Shown here: positions 11,173 to 24,500 of the stretch, in pieces | Position numbering within the stretch: the stretch's first letter is position 1 | How the letters are laid out: the number at the start of each line of letters is the position of its first letter | Source: Paulownia fortunei | Lineage: Eukaryota; Streptophyta; Magnoliopsida; Lamiales; Paulowniaceae | Direction of reading: 5' to 3' | Assembly: GCA_019321725.1 (NCBI GenBank) | Contig: CM033106.1 | Span: 31,608,118 to 31,672,117 of the forward strand | Length of the DNA stretch: 64,000 nucleotides | Notes under the pieces: generated by a model | Told to the model about the DNA's origin: nothing | Database searches by the model: none | Seen by the model: only the letters and a program-made list of their open reading frames with translations | Translations under genes and position numbers: made by a program

Positions 11173-13568
11173 ATGGATGGAAACCTGAGAATGACTCGAG
11201 GGATTTTCTGGCGGCTAGGAACCAGGGCTGTGAGCAGAAGAAAAATCATTGTTGGCTTGAAATCTGATAATTGCAGTAGAGAAATGTTGCTCCGGTTACT
11301 GCATTTGGTAGTTGTGCGAGGGGACAGTGTGCTTGCTGTTCATGTGCAGCAGTCTGATGATACTTTCGATCCGAATACATTTCACATCCATGAAGATCTT
11401 TGTAAATCTAAGCAGGTTAGAATGTTTTGCTTTTTGATAAGAGTAGGATTATAAACATGTTTTCAGAGCTAGATTATTCGATTGCTTTCTTTGATGTATT
11501 AATCAGGTGGATTTTGAAGTCAAGATTTGTACTGGAAGCTGCTATATAACAGAGCTGAGCAACCAAGTTCGGATAACGTTTGCAACAATTCTTGCTGTTG
11601 GATGCAGCAGCAAATGGTAATATAAAACTACTACCACCACCACACACAGACAGACACAGAATACAACAGATGTAGCCCTTCTAACAGTTCCATATCTGCA
11701 GCCCAAAAAGTTCAACTATTGCCAAATGCCTGAAAGCATTGCCTCCTACTTGCAAGCTTCTAATAATGGATGATGGAGGGAAAATTCTATTCCAGGAGAT
11801 GGGAACTTCACAGCAAGGCTCGAGCTCTAGAGTTTGTCGAACTTTTATGTCGTCTTTATCAGAATCCAGCAGCTGTAATCAGCCAGGAACTAGACCTCTG
11901 GTCAGAAAATCTTTGTCAATGCCATCTGCATCAACAGCTTCAACATCACAACAAACTGAAAGTGCAAAATTCATCAGTGCCAAGAATAGTCAGCAGCTCC
12001 ATGATTTTTCTCCAAAATTCTTCCAGAGATTGGCTATGTTGGAAGTGAAGGGGTACAACAGGCAATTCACGTTTGAAGAACTTAACCATGCAACGAAAAA
12101 TTTTGGTCTCAATATGTTGATTGGAGAAGGTGCACACAGTCGAGTTTATCAAGCCGTCCTAGAAAATGGTCAAGCTGCAGCAGTGAAGGTTCTCAAGATC
12201 TCCCAATATTCTGAGGAAATTTTTTTCCGAGAAGTGGAGATATTGAGTGGCTTGAAACATGAAAACATAGTCCAACTTCTTGGATACTGTTACTGTAAAG
12301 AAATGTATGCGATTGTTTTCAATTTACTCAATTCAAGTCTGAAGCAAAGGCTCGATCAGTTGAAGTGGAGTGAGAGGATGCAACTTGCAGTTGGTGTCGC
12401 CAAGGCATTAGAGTACCTCCATTCTTGCTATCCTCCCATTATACATAAAGATGTAAATTCATCTAATGTCCTCCTCTCTGAAGATGGCAAACCACAAGTA
12501 AGCCCTAATTTTCATACTTACAATATTCAATCAAGTGACTATTCCTTTGAGCCATTATTTATCTTATAAAGGTCATAAAGTTCTACGAGTCTTTGTCATT
12601 CCAAAGAACAAAAAAGAAAATATCTCAAAAGATTTCTGTAAATCTTGATAAGTACTCCGGATTTTGACTTCCAGCTATCAGATTTCGGATCTGCAAAAAT
12701 AGATTTGTCAATCCGTCAATCATCCGCGCATAAAAAGCCCATTCATGTTATTGGGACATTTGGATACTTGGCCCCAGAGTACATAATGTATGGCAAAGTT
12801 GATGAGAAGATAGATGTGTATTCTTATGGGGTTGTGCTGTTGGAACTAATCACTGGAAAAGAAGCTGTTCAAACAAGTCCAGTATCAAATGAAGAAAGCT
12901 TAGTAGTTTGGGTAATTAAACTTGAATTTGAGTCATCTATTTGCCACAAATAAAGAGTTCTTCTCACCCCCTTAATTGCCAATGCAATTTGCAGGCAAGG
13001 TCTCTGCTCACCTGTGGCCTAGACGAACGCCTCATCGATCCCAACCTAAATGAAGATTACAAGAAGGAAGAGATGAAAGCAATGATGATTGCAGCACGCC
13101 TGTGTCTCTTGCATTCATCTTCGAGAAGGCCAACAATGAGAACAGTACATCATCTGATCTTTCAATACTAGAATAGCAGCCCTTACATTATGTCTCATAC
13201 ATTAACTATCATCAATTCATGTAATTGGTAAACAACTAGACTCATTAGGCTATATCTGATCCATCCATGGACTAACCAATGAAATCCAATCTTCATATTA
13301 CTATCAAGTATCAAACCATAACACTTAGTTTGATAAATTCTCCGTGTATTTTTACCGCATACTGGTAAACTTTTCTTAATTTTTAACTCTTTTCTTGGTT
13401 TTTGGACAGATTTTGCGTTTTCTTGAAGAGCCAAATTACGTGTTAGAGATGCAGAAAAATAGAGGGGACCTCCTCAGCCAAATTGGACGCAAAGATGAGA
13501 ATGATTTGAGCAGACAAGACAATGCCAATTCAGACCCTAGTGATATTTTGATTATAGATGATGCCTAG
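11173..13568 (+). CDS. USP-domain receptor-like cytoplasmic kinase (RLCK VI type)
   Basis: Cytoplasmic Ser/Thr kinase-like protein with an N-terminal universal-stress-protein (UspA-like) region. Six exons: 11173-11415, 11507-11616, 11702-12497, 12675-12911, 12995-13144, 13410-13568; 564 residues. Start chosen as the first in-frame ATG after an upstream stop. Residues ~20-145 carry USP-like strands ([31 protein letters not shown]). A Ser-rich linker leads to [15 protein letters not shown], then the kinase domain: glycine loop GEGAHSRVY (259-267), Lys280 in AAVK, HKDVN (366-370), DFG (386-388), APE (416-418), [19 protein letters not shown] and RRPTM. The catalytic loop is odd: HRDVK is expected and HKDVN is seen, so the HRD Arg and the loop Lys are replaced; Asp368 and Asn373 remain. 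The third glycine of the loop is also absent. Activity may be weak. No signal peptide or transmembrane segment. It lacks a C-terminal U-box. Confidence 0.9.
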
Positions 13569-14935
13569 TTATTCTTTTCAACATATGAAGTTGTATACTC
13601 GTGATCACTAGACTTATTGAAATAACGCCTTAATTATTTAGGATCAGTAAAATCTGTAAACTTTAACAATGGGGTAAATTTATAAATACATCGAATTGAG
13701 GGAGTCTCCTCCCGGCTATGTTTATATTCTCCAACACGGGACATCTATACTGCTTTCTACTTCTGTTATTGTTCTTAACAAGAAATGCTACATTATAATA
13801 TTATATGGCCACTTTTAATGAGGAATACAATCTATATATTACCTTCACCGTCCCCTAAGTATCCAAAAATTACCAAAATATGATCACAACTTGCAAGATT
13901 TTCATATGCACCCCCCAACCCAAACCCATCAATTTTCTCAACACCCCCGCTTCCCTCTTTCTACAACTCCCCGAAACCCCCGGTTACTTTATCTCGCATA
14001 AAGACATCACTTTGCCTCCCTTTAACCTGTTCCTGCTTGGACTCCCCCACTCGCGGGAGGAATATTGGAAGTCGCCGTTTCTAGGTTACTTGAAATGGGA
14101 TGGAAAGACGGAGTCAAATTTTGTCAAAGAATGTATTAAATGGAGTAGTTATTAACGGTTCAATGAGGGTTCCTTAAAAATTATTCTGCAATGTAATTTT
14201 CATAACCATATAGAAGAACGTTCTTTTGGTTTGGCATGTTTCTGTTGGTACTATTTAGAACAAGCACAAATTAAATAAGGTAATATTTTTCAAAAGCCTG
14301 GCCATAACCAATATTTTAATACAGATTACAGACACAAAAGCCGGCCTTGAACTTAGTTTTAGCCACTTCTATCCAACTCTTTTGACTGGGAAAAAGAAAT
14401 TCTTGAAGCAATTGATAAGACTGGTTCCAAATTCTTGACCTTGAGGACAAAGAACAGAATTGTATTGCTTTTTTTGGATTATTTTTTATACTTAGGAGTT
14501 TTGAATGCGTATATCTTGTTAATGAAATTGAGATAGAATCTACCTCTGATAAGTTGCACACTGATAAAGATACAACCTGCCAATGCAAAGGGCCTAAGAA
14601 ATGAAGTCAGCCATTCAACACGATGCTTTGAACTTGAAGAATTTTAGAATAGTATACTAGCATTTTTTTTTTATTTTTTTTTGCGGAATCTTTAATACAT
14701 GGAAGGGATGTAGAGCTACAAACGATAATGCCGTAGATTATATTATTTGACACAATGTGGAAGAATGGGAACATGAGCGCCTGTATACACGAAATAATGA
14801 AGCAATTACTCCAGCATCTCCACTGACATTTATTATTTGCTTATCACCATTAACAAGATGATATACAAATTATGATCTCTGTGGAAGTTCACTTATTCTG
14901 GGGAAGTGCACCAATGGTAGCCAAATATTTTTATA
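13569..14935. other. Intergenic between two convergent genes (kinase and GDSL lipase)
   Basis: 3' flanks of two convergent genes. An open frame at 13880-14155 and one at 14316-14588 on the other strand match no family I know. T-rich runs lie near 14662-14682. I see nothing functional. Confidence 0.5.
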
Positions 14936-16607
14936 CTAATAGTCCTTAGCCAACTGAGAAAAATTAATTGGTGATACATAATATGGAGGACCATTGTAGA
15001 GTGTTTGTGCTGCCAGATAAGCAGCTTTTTGAGTAGGGTGGAACAGATCCCAGAACAAGTACTTGCGGCGATCTGCGCAAAGTGATGCTGTTGAATTACA
15101 AGGGCCTTGCGCGTTTAGAAGTCCATATCCACAGCATGCTGAATCCACATTCTCAAATCCTATGACAATGGAAAGATGGAAGAATATCAGCAACAATGGC
15201 CCATCCTTTCTGAATAATGATCTACTGTAAGCCATGAAGTTATATACTATAATCGATTGCTTACCAGAGGCATGTGGATTATTTATAACATCAATTGTCA
15301 TTCTGTATCCATTTCCGAGTGAGTACTTCAATCCTGGAAGCTGTGAGCTGATGTTGCGTAAAAGGGTGTCCAGCGCCGAGTGGAAAGTCAAGGCGAAGTC
15401 ATTCTCTGGCTCAAAGCAACCATCAACACCATTGACGAGTTTCTGAACTAGTCTTTGGGACGGACAGCAACCCACCGGTGGCACGCTTATGATACCGAAT
15501 TTCCTTGCTCCAAGCCTGTACAAATTCTAGTACCAAGAAAAAAACAAAATAAGTTTAGGTACAGAACTTACTTTTAGTTTTTGAAAGTGTTCTAAGTTGA
15601 GAACTTGTGCACATTGACTAAAAGAAGAAATCTTACAGTGATGTGGTCTGAATAAGCTGAGATCAGAAGGCCAATGAACTGATCTTTAGGCATTGTACTC
15701 TTGCTCATGAAATAGCCAAAAATGTCATTGCTCCCTATACTGATGAAGAACAAAGATTTAGAAAGCATTTGTTCTGTTGCTGCTGGACCTATCAGGACAG
15801 TGAGATTAACCCTTACTGTAGAAAATTGACTGATCTGCTGTGATAAGGGCACAACGCTCTGTTGGCAACGTAAACATGAGAAAAGAATATGAGAGCATGA
15901 AATTTTATTAAAGGCAAATCCAGTAGAACTACTTTACCATCAATATACATAAGTATATATAGTTGAGATTGGAAATTCTGAAGCTTATTTGTTTCCTGAA
16001 TTCTTGTAGCAGATAATGAGATATAGGTCTTACCAGGTTTGAACCTGTTATATCAAGAAGGCCGGCACCAGCTGAGGCAAAGTTTACACCTTTCAACAGA
16101 TGCTTTCTGAAATGGTGAGATTTCAGGGTACGAAGAAACAAAAAGGGCGGTGGGCTTCGCTTGAGCCCAAAAAGCTTGGCTGATAAATGAACATTGCACA
16201 AAAACATGTCAGCAGAAGGTACTAATAAATAGTCAGTTCATACATAGCATTTATACATGCATGTATTTTGTGAGAAAGATAACTAGCCACAACATAATCT
16301 TATGCACTTGAAGATGCAATATTTAAGTTTTATACTGACCGACAAAATCAGCACTGTTAAAGCCATTGCTGAACCTTCCTGTTGGGCGCGATTTGGGAAA
16401 GTCGATGCCATTATGAGGGAAGTCAGCTCTCACAACACTCTCAGGCAAATAAGTATTAGTTCCAACATCTGCAGTGGAGTCCCCCAGTATGAAAATGGTG
16501 GGCAACGTTTCATCAGCTGAGTGAGGGACGGCATTTACCAAGATAACAAATAGACAGAGAAATGGAGAAATGAGTATCTTAGCCATAAGAACGTCAGGCT
16601 GGTTCAA
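14936..16607 (-). CDS. GDSL-type esterase/lipase, secreted
   Basis: SGNH-hydrolase of the plant GDSL family, expected to hydrolyse ester bonds of lipids or cutin-like substrates outside the cell. Five exons on the minus strand: 16607-16340, 16179-16034, 15858-15637, 15526-15265, 15159-14936, GT-AG borders, 373 residues (family usually 350-400). A hydrophobic N-terminus (KILISPFLCLFVILVNAV) is a likely signal peptide; Met8 is an alternative start. All four SGNH blocks are present: Ser44 in FILGDSTADVGTN, Gly127 in NFASAGAGLLD, Asn182 in IGSNDIFGYF, and Asp337/His340 in DLFHPTQKAA. FVAKLFGLKRSPPPFL and YRLGARKFGIISVPPVGCCP are also typical. Asn in NLTV, NIS and NFS are potential glycosylation sites. 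It is convergent with the kinase gene. Substrate cannot be predicted from sequence. Confidence 0.93.
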
Positions 16608-17621
16608 TGAGTGTTATGCTTTCTGAAATTCTCTGAACTCTCGGCACTTTAAATAAGAGACTTAGATATCTTTTATGCATTAGAGTTTGCGAAAGTTCAA
16701 GGATGTACCGATGGCAGGATCGTTTTCTCACACAAGTAGACATTTTATAAAAACCAAGAATTTGGTTGGGCGGACTGCCCTAATAAGTACAGCTTATCAT
16801 ATGTTAATCTCAAGAAATAATAATGATGAAAGCATGTAATTATTTAACAAGTAAATTATATTAACTATCGTCCATGAATTTACTAGGCAGACATTATTTT
16901 GTTTATTTTAACAAGATGCAAGTATTTGACGCTTAAAAACATCAGCCATTTAGATGCCTAATAATAAATGCTTGAAAACCTTGTAACAAGTGGCAGACCA
17001 GACGTGAAAATATAGAAAAATGGCTGATTCTGCCTTCTAACGATAATGACAAGGTAAATTTTTCCAGAGGAGTTCAACGAGGGTTAAATTTGGCCGAAGT
17101 CGTAAGAGAGGTATCTGTTTATATAAAATGAAAACGTTAGTTTGTTGAGAGGACTTGGTCTTTGAACAAAAAGCATATTTTTGTTCAAAATATAAGATCC
17201 AGAACGCGTTTGATCCTTATTTATGTTGAAAACTATAATAAAATTCCATTCATATAGGAATACTTGGTCTCAAGAAACTGCCCAAAATTCTTTGTCAAAG
17301 TTACTCATTGTGAAATTCAAAGGTTAACAGCTGGTGTATCAGATAAAAAATTGATTTCAATTGCCTGCTTGTCAATGATTCAATGCCCCGTCCATTTGAT
17401 CAAGCCTAACTGTAGTTTTAAATACTGCAAAAGTTTATTGAGTTTAAAAGATTGTACACGACTTCTGCTCTATCCCTCTCAGCATAGAGTACTAAATAAG
17501 ATGAAAAATGAAAGAATTTCAAACACCATAATCTCTTTTCCTTTCCTTTCTTTATTTTCCAGAGATATAATAAAAGAATGTGACCGTTTCTTTAGATTGT
17601 ACAAATGGTTTCACGTAAGTA
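16608..17621. other. Intergenic between GDSL lipase and SKU5-similar genes
   Basis: Upstream region of the GDSL gene and 3' flank of the SKU5-similar gene, both on the minus strand. A TATTTAAA box on the minus strand lies at 16648-16655, about 40 bp upstream of the ATG. The open frame 17264-17689 is a shadow with no family match. Confidence 0.5.
16648..16655 (-). promoter_or_regulatory. Putative TATA box of the GDSL gene
   Basis: TATTTAAA on the minus strand, ~40 bp upstream of the first Met codon (61 bp before Met8). The short distance would favour initiation at Met8 or a very short leader. Motif-only evidence. Confidence 0.4.
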
Positions 17622-20600
17622 TTACAAGGGTCTGCCCTTGGCTCTTCCACAAAGCAGAGCGTTCTTTGGAATGGGATACTCATCCCTGACAGACTGGACC
17701 GCTGTATAAACACGGAGATAATACTGTTGGCCGAGGTATTGCCTTGCCCAAAACTCAGTCCTCAGGTTCCACATTCCTACATTGTCAAGTGCCACATAAA
17801 CTGCAGTCCATGACTTGGGATAAACCTGTAATGCACAACACAAAGTTTCAAAAATTAAAAATAAAAAATAAAAAATTTAAAGGGGGACTATGGATTTACA
17901 AAAGAAGAAAGATAGTTATCAGTATTCTCATTGAAGTTAATAGTTATTTATAAATCTTGATTCTCACCTGTGTGGTGGAGCGTGAAACGGCATCTATAAG
18001 ATTATACTGTTTGCGACTGCTAGGTGTCCACGAACCTCCATCCATCCTGCAAGCAAACGCCTTTGTAATTTTAGTAGGCATTCCTTTGTGCATAGAGCAA
18101 ATGAAAAAAACAAAGGTAAAATTTTAACTCTTCCTGGGCCGCCCTGAAGATGTATACAGATGATTGTACAAAATGATGCATTTCCTAGATAACAAAAGTT
18201 CTGGTTTTCCACAGAATCCAGGCACAAAAGATGCTCTTACCCTACTACAAAGAAAGAATATCCATCAAGATGCCAGCTCTGGATGATGTTCTCACGGTTC
18301 TCAAACACTATCTCAACAAATGCTCTGTAGTCTGCTCCCATGACTGATGTGTCGAGGCGAATTCCTCGGCCTCTGGGAGGGTAGTCAGGAATGCTTCCGA
18401 CACGGAATACCCCTCGGATCTTGTAGTAGTCCGCCAGCTTGAGAGGCGTGTCAGCCGGAACAAATGAAACACCGTTCACTGCATAGCGTTGTTTGCCATT
18501 CACTATACCAGCTGAATTGGCTACTCTGATTGTTCTGCTCACATTGATTTGGCCATAGTGGTATGAGCCTTGAGGGTTTGGCCTTGGTCCACTCGCTGTC
18601 AGGTTAGTCCTGAAAAAACAGAAAACATGTCATTATGTCATTCCTCTGCTCAATAGATGAATTATAGAAAATTTTAAGGTTTTCAGGTTAGAATTTTAAA
18701 AAATACCTGATAGAACGAGCTTGGTTTATCGACCATTGAATGTCGGTGGGTCCAGGTGGTGGAGGGCCGGAAACCGGCTTTCTGGAATTGCTGTAGTGAA
18801 GAACGGCGGTGGTGGTGAGGACCTGGGTGGTGAAACGTGTAGATACCACTATGTAGTAGTCCTGAGCAGGCTGATCTGCGGTGACTAGCACGGAGTAGGA
18901 CTGGCCAACATGCACATCCAGCGAGGATATGGTGGTCTGCACAGTGTGAGTTCCCTCCACTTCAACCAGCTTCATATCGTGACCCTGAATGCGGAAGTTT
19001 AGTGAATTTCGGAGCCCCACATTCGATATCCTCAACCTGTATGTTTTCCCTGAAAAGAACACAATCGAGTATAAAATTCTTGAAACTTTAGCATATTCTA
19101 GTGTCTATATAATCATAATCTGCAAATGACATAATTCAATTAGAGACTAGTACCTTGTTCAACTGTGAACCATGCACCACTAGATCCGCGCCCATTGATG
19201 AGGATGCCATCAGGGAATGTAAGCATCTTGCCTTGGTCTAAAATAGACTTCAAAACCTGCAATGTTATGACAAGATTCAAACCTGTTCGATGCATTGGAA
19301 CATTGCTTTTTTATCTTTTTGGGGCGGGGTGGGTGGGGGTGTGGGTGCAGGCAAGGAACTAGACTACGCAAATCTTCTATGTAGTCAGAATTGTATACTA
19401 GGTAGCAAGAAATAATACTATGGTAAAAGAATGTCATTGGGGATGATTGCCAACTCCCAACCCTGTTTAGTCCATCCATTCTCCAATGGATAACTATTTT
19501 TATATTTTAATAGATTTTTTTTTCTCGATTTTTAATTGATAATAATCTGGATGAAGATGAATTTTATAGTTTAAGAATACCTTGTGATTTGTTTTGTACC
19601 AATCTCCAATAAGAAGGGTGAAATCCCCGGCGGGTTCAGGGAATGGAACGGGGATTTTTGGCCTGCTGAGGATCCTAATCCCACCAAATCCACCAGCTGC
19701 TTTGTGGAATCCGAGGGATGGAAAATAGTAAAAGCTTCCAATTTGATCTTTCATTTGCATTACGTAAGTGAAGTTCTTGCCTGGAGGAATTGGGCATGTT
19801 GTTCCATAAACTCCATCTTCAAAGGAATTTTTCCTCTGCTGTACCCCATTCCTGATTTTAAATCGCAACAACAATAATAACATAAATTCTTTTGCATTGT
19901 TATTTATCGGACAAATTATATAATGCAACAATTGTTTCACTTTATGATGTTATATTTTACTTACCACTAATGGTTTAAAAATTAGAAAAGAAACTTTTCT
20001 AAAGTAGTTGGTTTTGTTATGATTTCGATTTTACTCATTTAGCTTAACAGGCCAATAGGGTAAGGCCTTTTGGGCTGTTTTGGCCCATTCAATAGTCAAG
20101 TTCTAGAGCCACTTCAACCAGAATACTTGATTCCAAAAGTTGGAAGGCCCTGCTATACTTTTTGAAGTTTCCCTTTTCAGAAATTTGATGTAATCTTTAA
20201 GCTATGCTCAGTTGCTCACGAGTATCACGAATGTACTTTACAGGGCTTATTTAATCTGCTCTTATAGACACCTTCACATATCATTTTCACACTCATTATC
20301 GGCAGAGAATTACACCTATCATTCTTTATTTTAAAAACCAAAAAAAAAAAATAATAATGTAAATGTAAAGGGAAGCTATTAATTGCCACCTAATGTTGCA
20401 AAAGTAATGACTATTGCACACATTCAACCTAACTACCTAAGAAAGAGTGGTTTGTGATACCCTCCCCTAGTTCGTATACTGTAAACAGAAGGCAAGATTC
20501 CATGTATTTAGACAACTACAGTTAGACTTGATTGTGACATTGCAAATTCCACACGTAAGGGGCAGTTCTAATAAGTAATAACAACAAACGAAAAATCTTT

Positions 20601-21564
20601 ACAACCAAACATGCCTAATAAACTAGCCATTTCAAACTATATATCTGCAAAAGAATGATGTTATCCTTTGGTGTGTATATATATAAATGTATATGTATAT
20701 ATATGTTTTGATATAATAATCTTGTTAGACATATAAATATTTATCGTCTCTCTTATGTTATGATATATATATATATATATATATATGCATATATTTTGAT
20801 ATAATCATCGAGATATTATAACATCGTCAATCTTATGAGATATTAAACTAAAAGGAAGCCACAAAGAAATATATACATGAATATTATGTGTGATGTTTAT
20901 ATTGGAGGAGGAGTGGAGAACTAACCAGGAGAGAAGGAATGGCTCCGGCAAATTATTGTGAACGTTGATTATGATATTATCGTTTGTGACTGAATATATA
21001 TCAGGTCCAGGAAATTGCCCATTTATCAGAATTCCCTGCATTCATGGACAAAACAAAAAATAGGAAGAATTTCATAATAAGACTAGGGAAAATGTGTCTA
21101 GATATACATATATACAAATAATATTATAGCTATTAACAAGTGTTTCTTGAATAGAATTTAGGATTATGTTCTGTTAATTTTTCAAATGTGGAAGTTAGTT
21201 TTCGAATTTTGGCCTTGGTTAGTTGTTCTCATGCAGTGTAGTAATGAAATTTCAGGAGCGTACAAAATAGAAGTGCCGCATGTCTGAGAAAACCGCACTA
21301 AAACCATTCAGGACAAGTGAATTTACACTTGTAATATGATTAAGCGCAACTGAGTTTTGCAATAGAATGTTTTGTGCATGCAATAAAACAGTGTAAAAGA
21401 GGGAAATGTCTATATCATGAAAAGCTTACAAAAGCACAAACCTGTTGGCGAACACCCAAAGGGTAAATGTCACCATAAGTGACATTCCAAGTAAAAAACC
21501 TGTATGGATCATCACCACTCACAGTTGCCACAAGACAAAGAATGGAGACTACAAAATGCCACAT
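17622..21564 (-). CDS. SKU5-similar (SKS) multicopper-oxidase-like protein
   Basis: Member of the plant SKU5/SKS family (L-ascorbate-oxidase homologues, pollen BP10/NTP303 group), secreted or cell-wall proteins involved in directional growth or pollen tubes. Eight exons on the minus strand: 21564-21442, 21035-20926, 19851-19581, 19256-19154, 19049-18707, 18609-18241, 18046-17968, 17825-17622; phases agree; 533 residues. Signal peptide MWHFVVSILCLVATVSG, then DDPYRFFTWNVTYGDIYPLG. Cupredoxin blocks include GILINGQFPGPDI, GTTCPIPPGKNFTYVMQ, GKTYRLRISNVG, WHLDGYSFFVVGMDGGSW and NVGMWNLRTEFWARQYLGQQ. Copper ligands are replaced: SWNG where oxidases have HWHG, FYYFPS where they have a W-x-H-x-H pattern, and no HCH cluster near the C-terminus. 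This is usual for SKS proteins, so it is predicted not to be an oxidase. Asn in NVT, NFT, NLT and NVS may be glycosylated. No C-terminal GPI-type hydrophobic tail is seen, unlike SKU5 itself. Confidence 0.94.
20763..20786. repeat. (AT)12 microsatellite in SKS intron 2
   Basis: Perfect AT dinucleotide run inside the 1074-bp second intron of the SKU5-similar gene; likely polymorphic. Confidence 0.9.
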
Positions 21565-24500
21565 TTGTGTTTCTTCAAGAATTAATTGTGCACAAAAAGT
21601 GGCCTATATTGTATTCTTGACAGAATTTTTGTGAACACAGAGGAAAGTTGTAGATGCACACAGTTGGGATTATGAACCCTTCATTTAAATAGGTGGTGGG
21701 AAAAGAAATGAGATTATAAAAACAATTAAAAAATAAATAAATATGAACTGGAACCAGAATGACATGCAGAGTTCATGGAAATGGGAGTTTTTTATGTATA
21801 TGAATGGAAGAAGAAATAGCCGTCAAGAAACAGATAGCGGTCGGTTGAGTCTACCATTATGCGTAGTGGGGGTGGGGGTAGTGAACAAAAATGTTGGCAC
21901 CCCTCGTGAAAACGCACTACTTCTTTTGCCTATGGTACAACACCAAGTTTGCATCGAATGCCCTTGACATGACTACAATGCCCTTCTTTTGCTTCATCAA
22001 ACCATCTTTCTCACAAACGCGTTGACTTCACATGTGCTGGATTGAAGGTTTTTTTTTTTTTTTTTTTTTCCCCCTTTTCTCTATCCTTTTTTATTTGGCT
22101 TTTAGCTGGAAATTTGGCGCGTCCGTGATTATTGACGGGACACACGGAATTTTCATGTGTAAGTTATGCATAATATTGCCAACTCTCAACTCTTTCCCTT
22201 TTACAGTTCGAGGGGTTGGACTTTTCTTTCTCCAGCTTCTCTTTATAATTAATGACAGTAACTTTTCATTGTAATCCTGGGATAGTTATGCGTACGAGTG
22301 ATTACACTAATTTTTCTAAGATTTTGTACGTGAAATGGAGAGTGAGGATTAATGGCGGTGAAACTTAGATAAGCAAAGAAAGGATTGTGGTGTCATGTGT
22401 GGGATGATTGTGAGTGGGGATACGCGGTTTACATCTTGTATAATGAATGGATATAATCATTGACTCGTATCTTCTGTCAACTTGCCTTTGATTTTTATAA
22501 TAGTTTTCGATTGCGGTTTGACTACTAAATTCTTTCCAGTTAACGTAATTGTTGAGCTTTCCTCAACTTTTGGCTATTTTAGGCTTTGTTTATTTTTATT
22601 TTTTTGGACTTTTTTTTTACTTAAATATGAAAAACATGTTTGTTTTATTCATTTTTAATAAAAATAATAAAAACCCCACTTGTTTTTATTTTCACACACA
22701 TATTTAGTCAAAACAGGGATCCACTAATTTTAAAAGGATTAGAATTTATTAACTATTTAAATAATGATTTCTCTTTATATATTGATAGCCACAATAAATT
22801 AAATAATTATTTATCAACATTTCACTTTAACTTCATTGACAAAAACTTGAAATTATGTCATGGAATACAAATTATTTTGGTCTAGCGATACAAATTGTAG
22901 TGGGATTTTACATTCAAAAGTATTTAATTTTCTTAATTGCTAGCTAATACTAATGCCATTCACAATAGTCTCATAAATTGGACGACACTTTATTGGGTTT
23001 TTTTCCTTTTGGGAAAAAAGTTTATTGGGTCTCTTTTCCTAAGTGTACAAACTTAAATGATCTCAAAGCTTAACAAGTTTCCTTTTCTTTTCTTTTTTAT
23101 CTAGATTTGCTAAAGTATAAATCATTGAAATTTGCAATTTGCCAAACTTCCTTTGGTTTTGGAAAGAAGCTTTTTTTATGGGACTTTTTTAATGAAGAGA
23201 TTGTTCGCATGGGCTGTTCGTTCATATCTATGGATAATGGGCTTCAAACATGGCCCAAAAACGCAAGGAAATTTGCCTATCCGTCATTTACTTCCGATCC
23301 TTGTGTAGTTGGGCTTCCGATTCCATATCCTAGAGTCCATATAAATGTTGTAGCTACTTGGTCCCACAAACATTGTGGCTTGCTTGTCAATTGCTCATGG
23401 GTCTGAAAACTGATACCCAAGCCCATTATAGTCTAACATTTTATAAACCATGTCTGACATTACTATGGGAATTTTGCAATGAAAAATATGTACCAAATAT
23501 AAAATATGAACGTTTACTAATTCTTTATATATGATGATATTTTTATTCTAAATCAAATTATTATCTTATCAAAAAAGAAAATAAATAAATTATTGTACTA
23601 GTTATTCGGATTTATTTCCCTACTATTGATTCCCATGTAATATTGAGGATTCAGTTGAATCCGAATTCTGAACTGAACTCAAATTCAGGTAAAAGTAATA
23701 GAATTCAAGTTAGATCCAATTGGAATCTAATTTTCGTTCTATGTGAAATTGGTTTTCATATGCACAATAATTAACATCAAATGAAACCCCAAGTCCAAGC
23801 ACATTAAAAAAAGAAAAAGAGGCATAATTTATATACAAAAATGGTAGAACATAATTGCGTCATCTCATATTGAGAGAAAATTTAAATTAATTTATAAATG
23901 AATAAATTATTTTAACAACTTAAATTTAATTATTTTTAGAAGATAAAAACGATTGCAGAATAATTAATTGTACTAATCCACTTGCAGACCCTTTCCCGTA
24001 GCCTTAGGACGTGACAATAACTTAACGTAATTAAACTCTCCAGCTGCGGCTTAATCCACTAATCACTTTTAGCAAAGGACACACAGACTCAGAAATCATT
24101 AAGCTGGCAGAAGACAAAATGTAATTTTAAGTCAAATCCCATTTAGAAATGGTCAAATACAATCTCCTCGTTTTATTTTCTTGTGCCCCCTAAAAATCCT
24201 ATTGTATATCTTTATGGTGAACTGGGACCTTCCTTCTCAAATCACAACTAACGCCACTCGCTCTTCAGGAGTGTTTTTCTCACGCCCCACAATAATCAAC
24301 ACCGTTAGCAAGGCGCTGTTTGTTAAAAAGAAATGTTCGGATCCTAAATTTTAGTGAGAAAAATATTTAAATTATTTTTTAAAAATAATACTCTTTATAT
24401 TTTAATTATTTTGATTTTTTTTAAACTTTTTTTTCACTAAAATTCAAAAATAATTTAAAGTGAATTTTTTTTTAATATGAAAATAAAAGGGGTATACAAT

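Noticed and set aside
13880..14155. 91-codon plus-strand open frame
   Set aside because: No domain, no signal or splice partner; composition like surrounding non-coding DNA.
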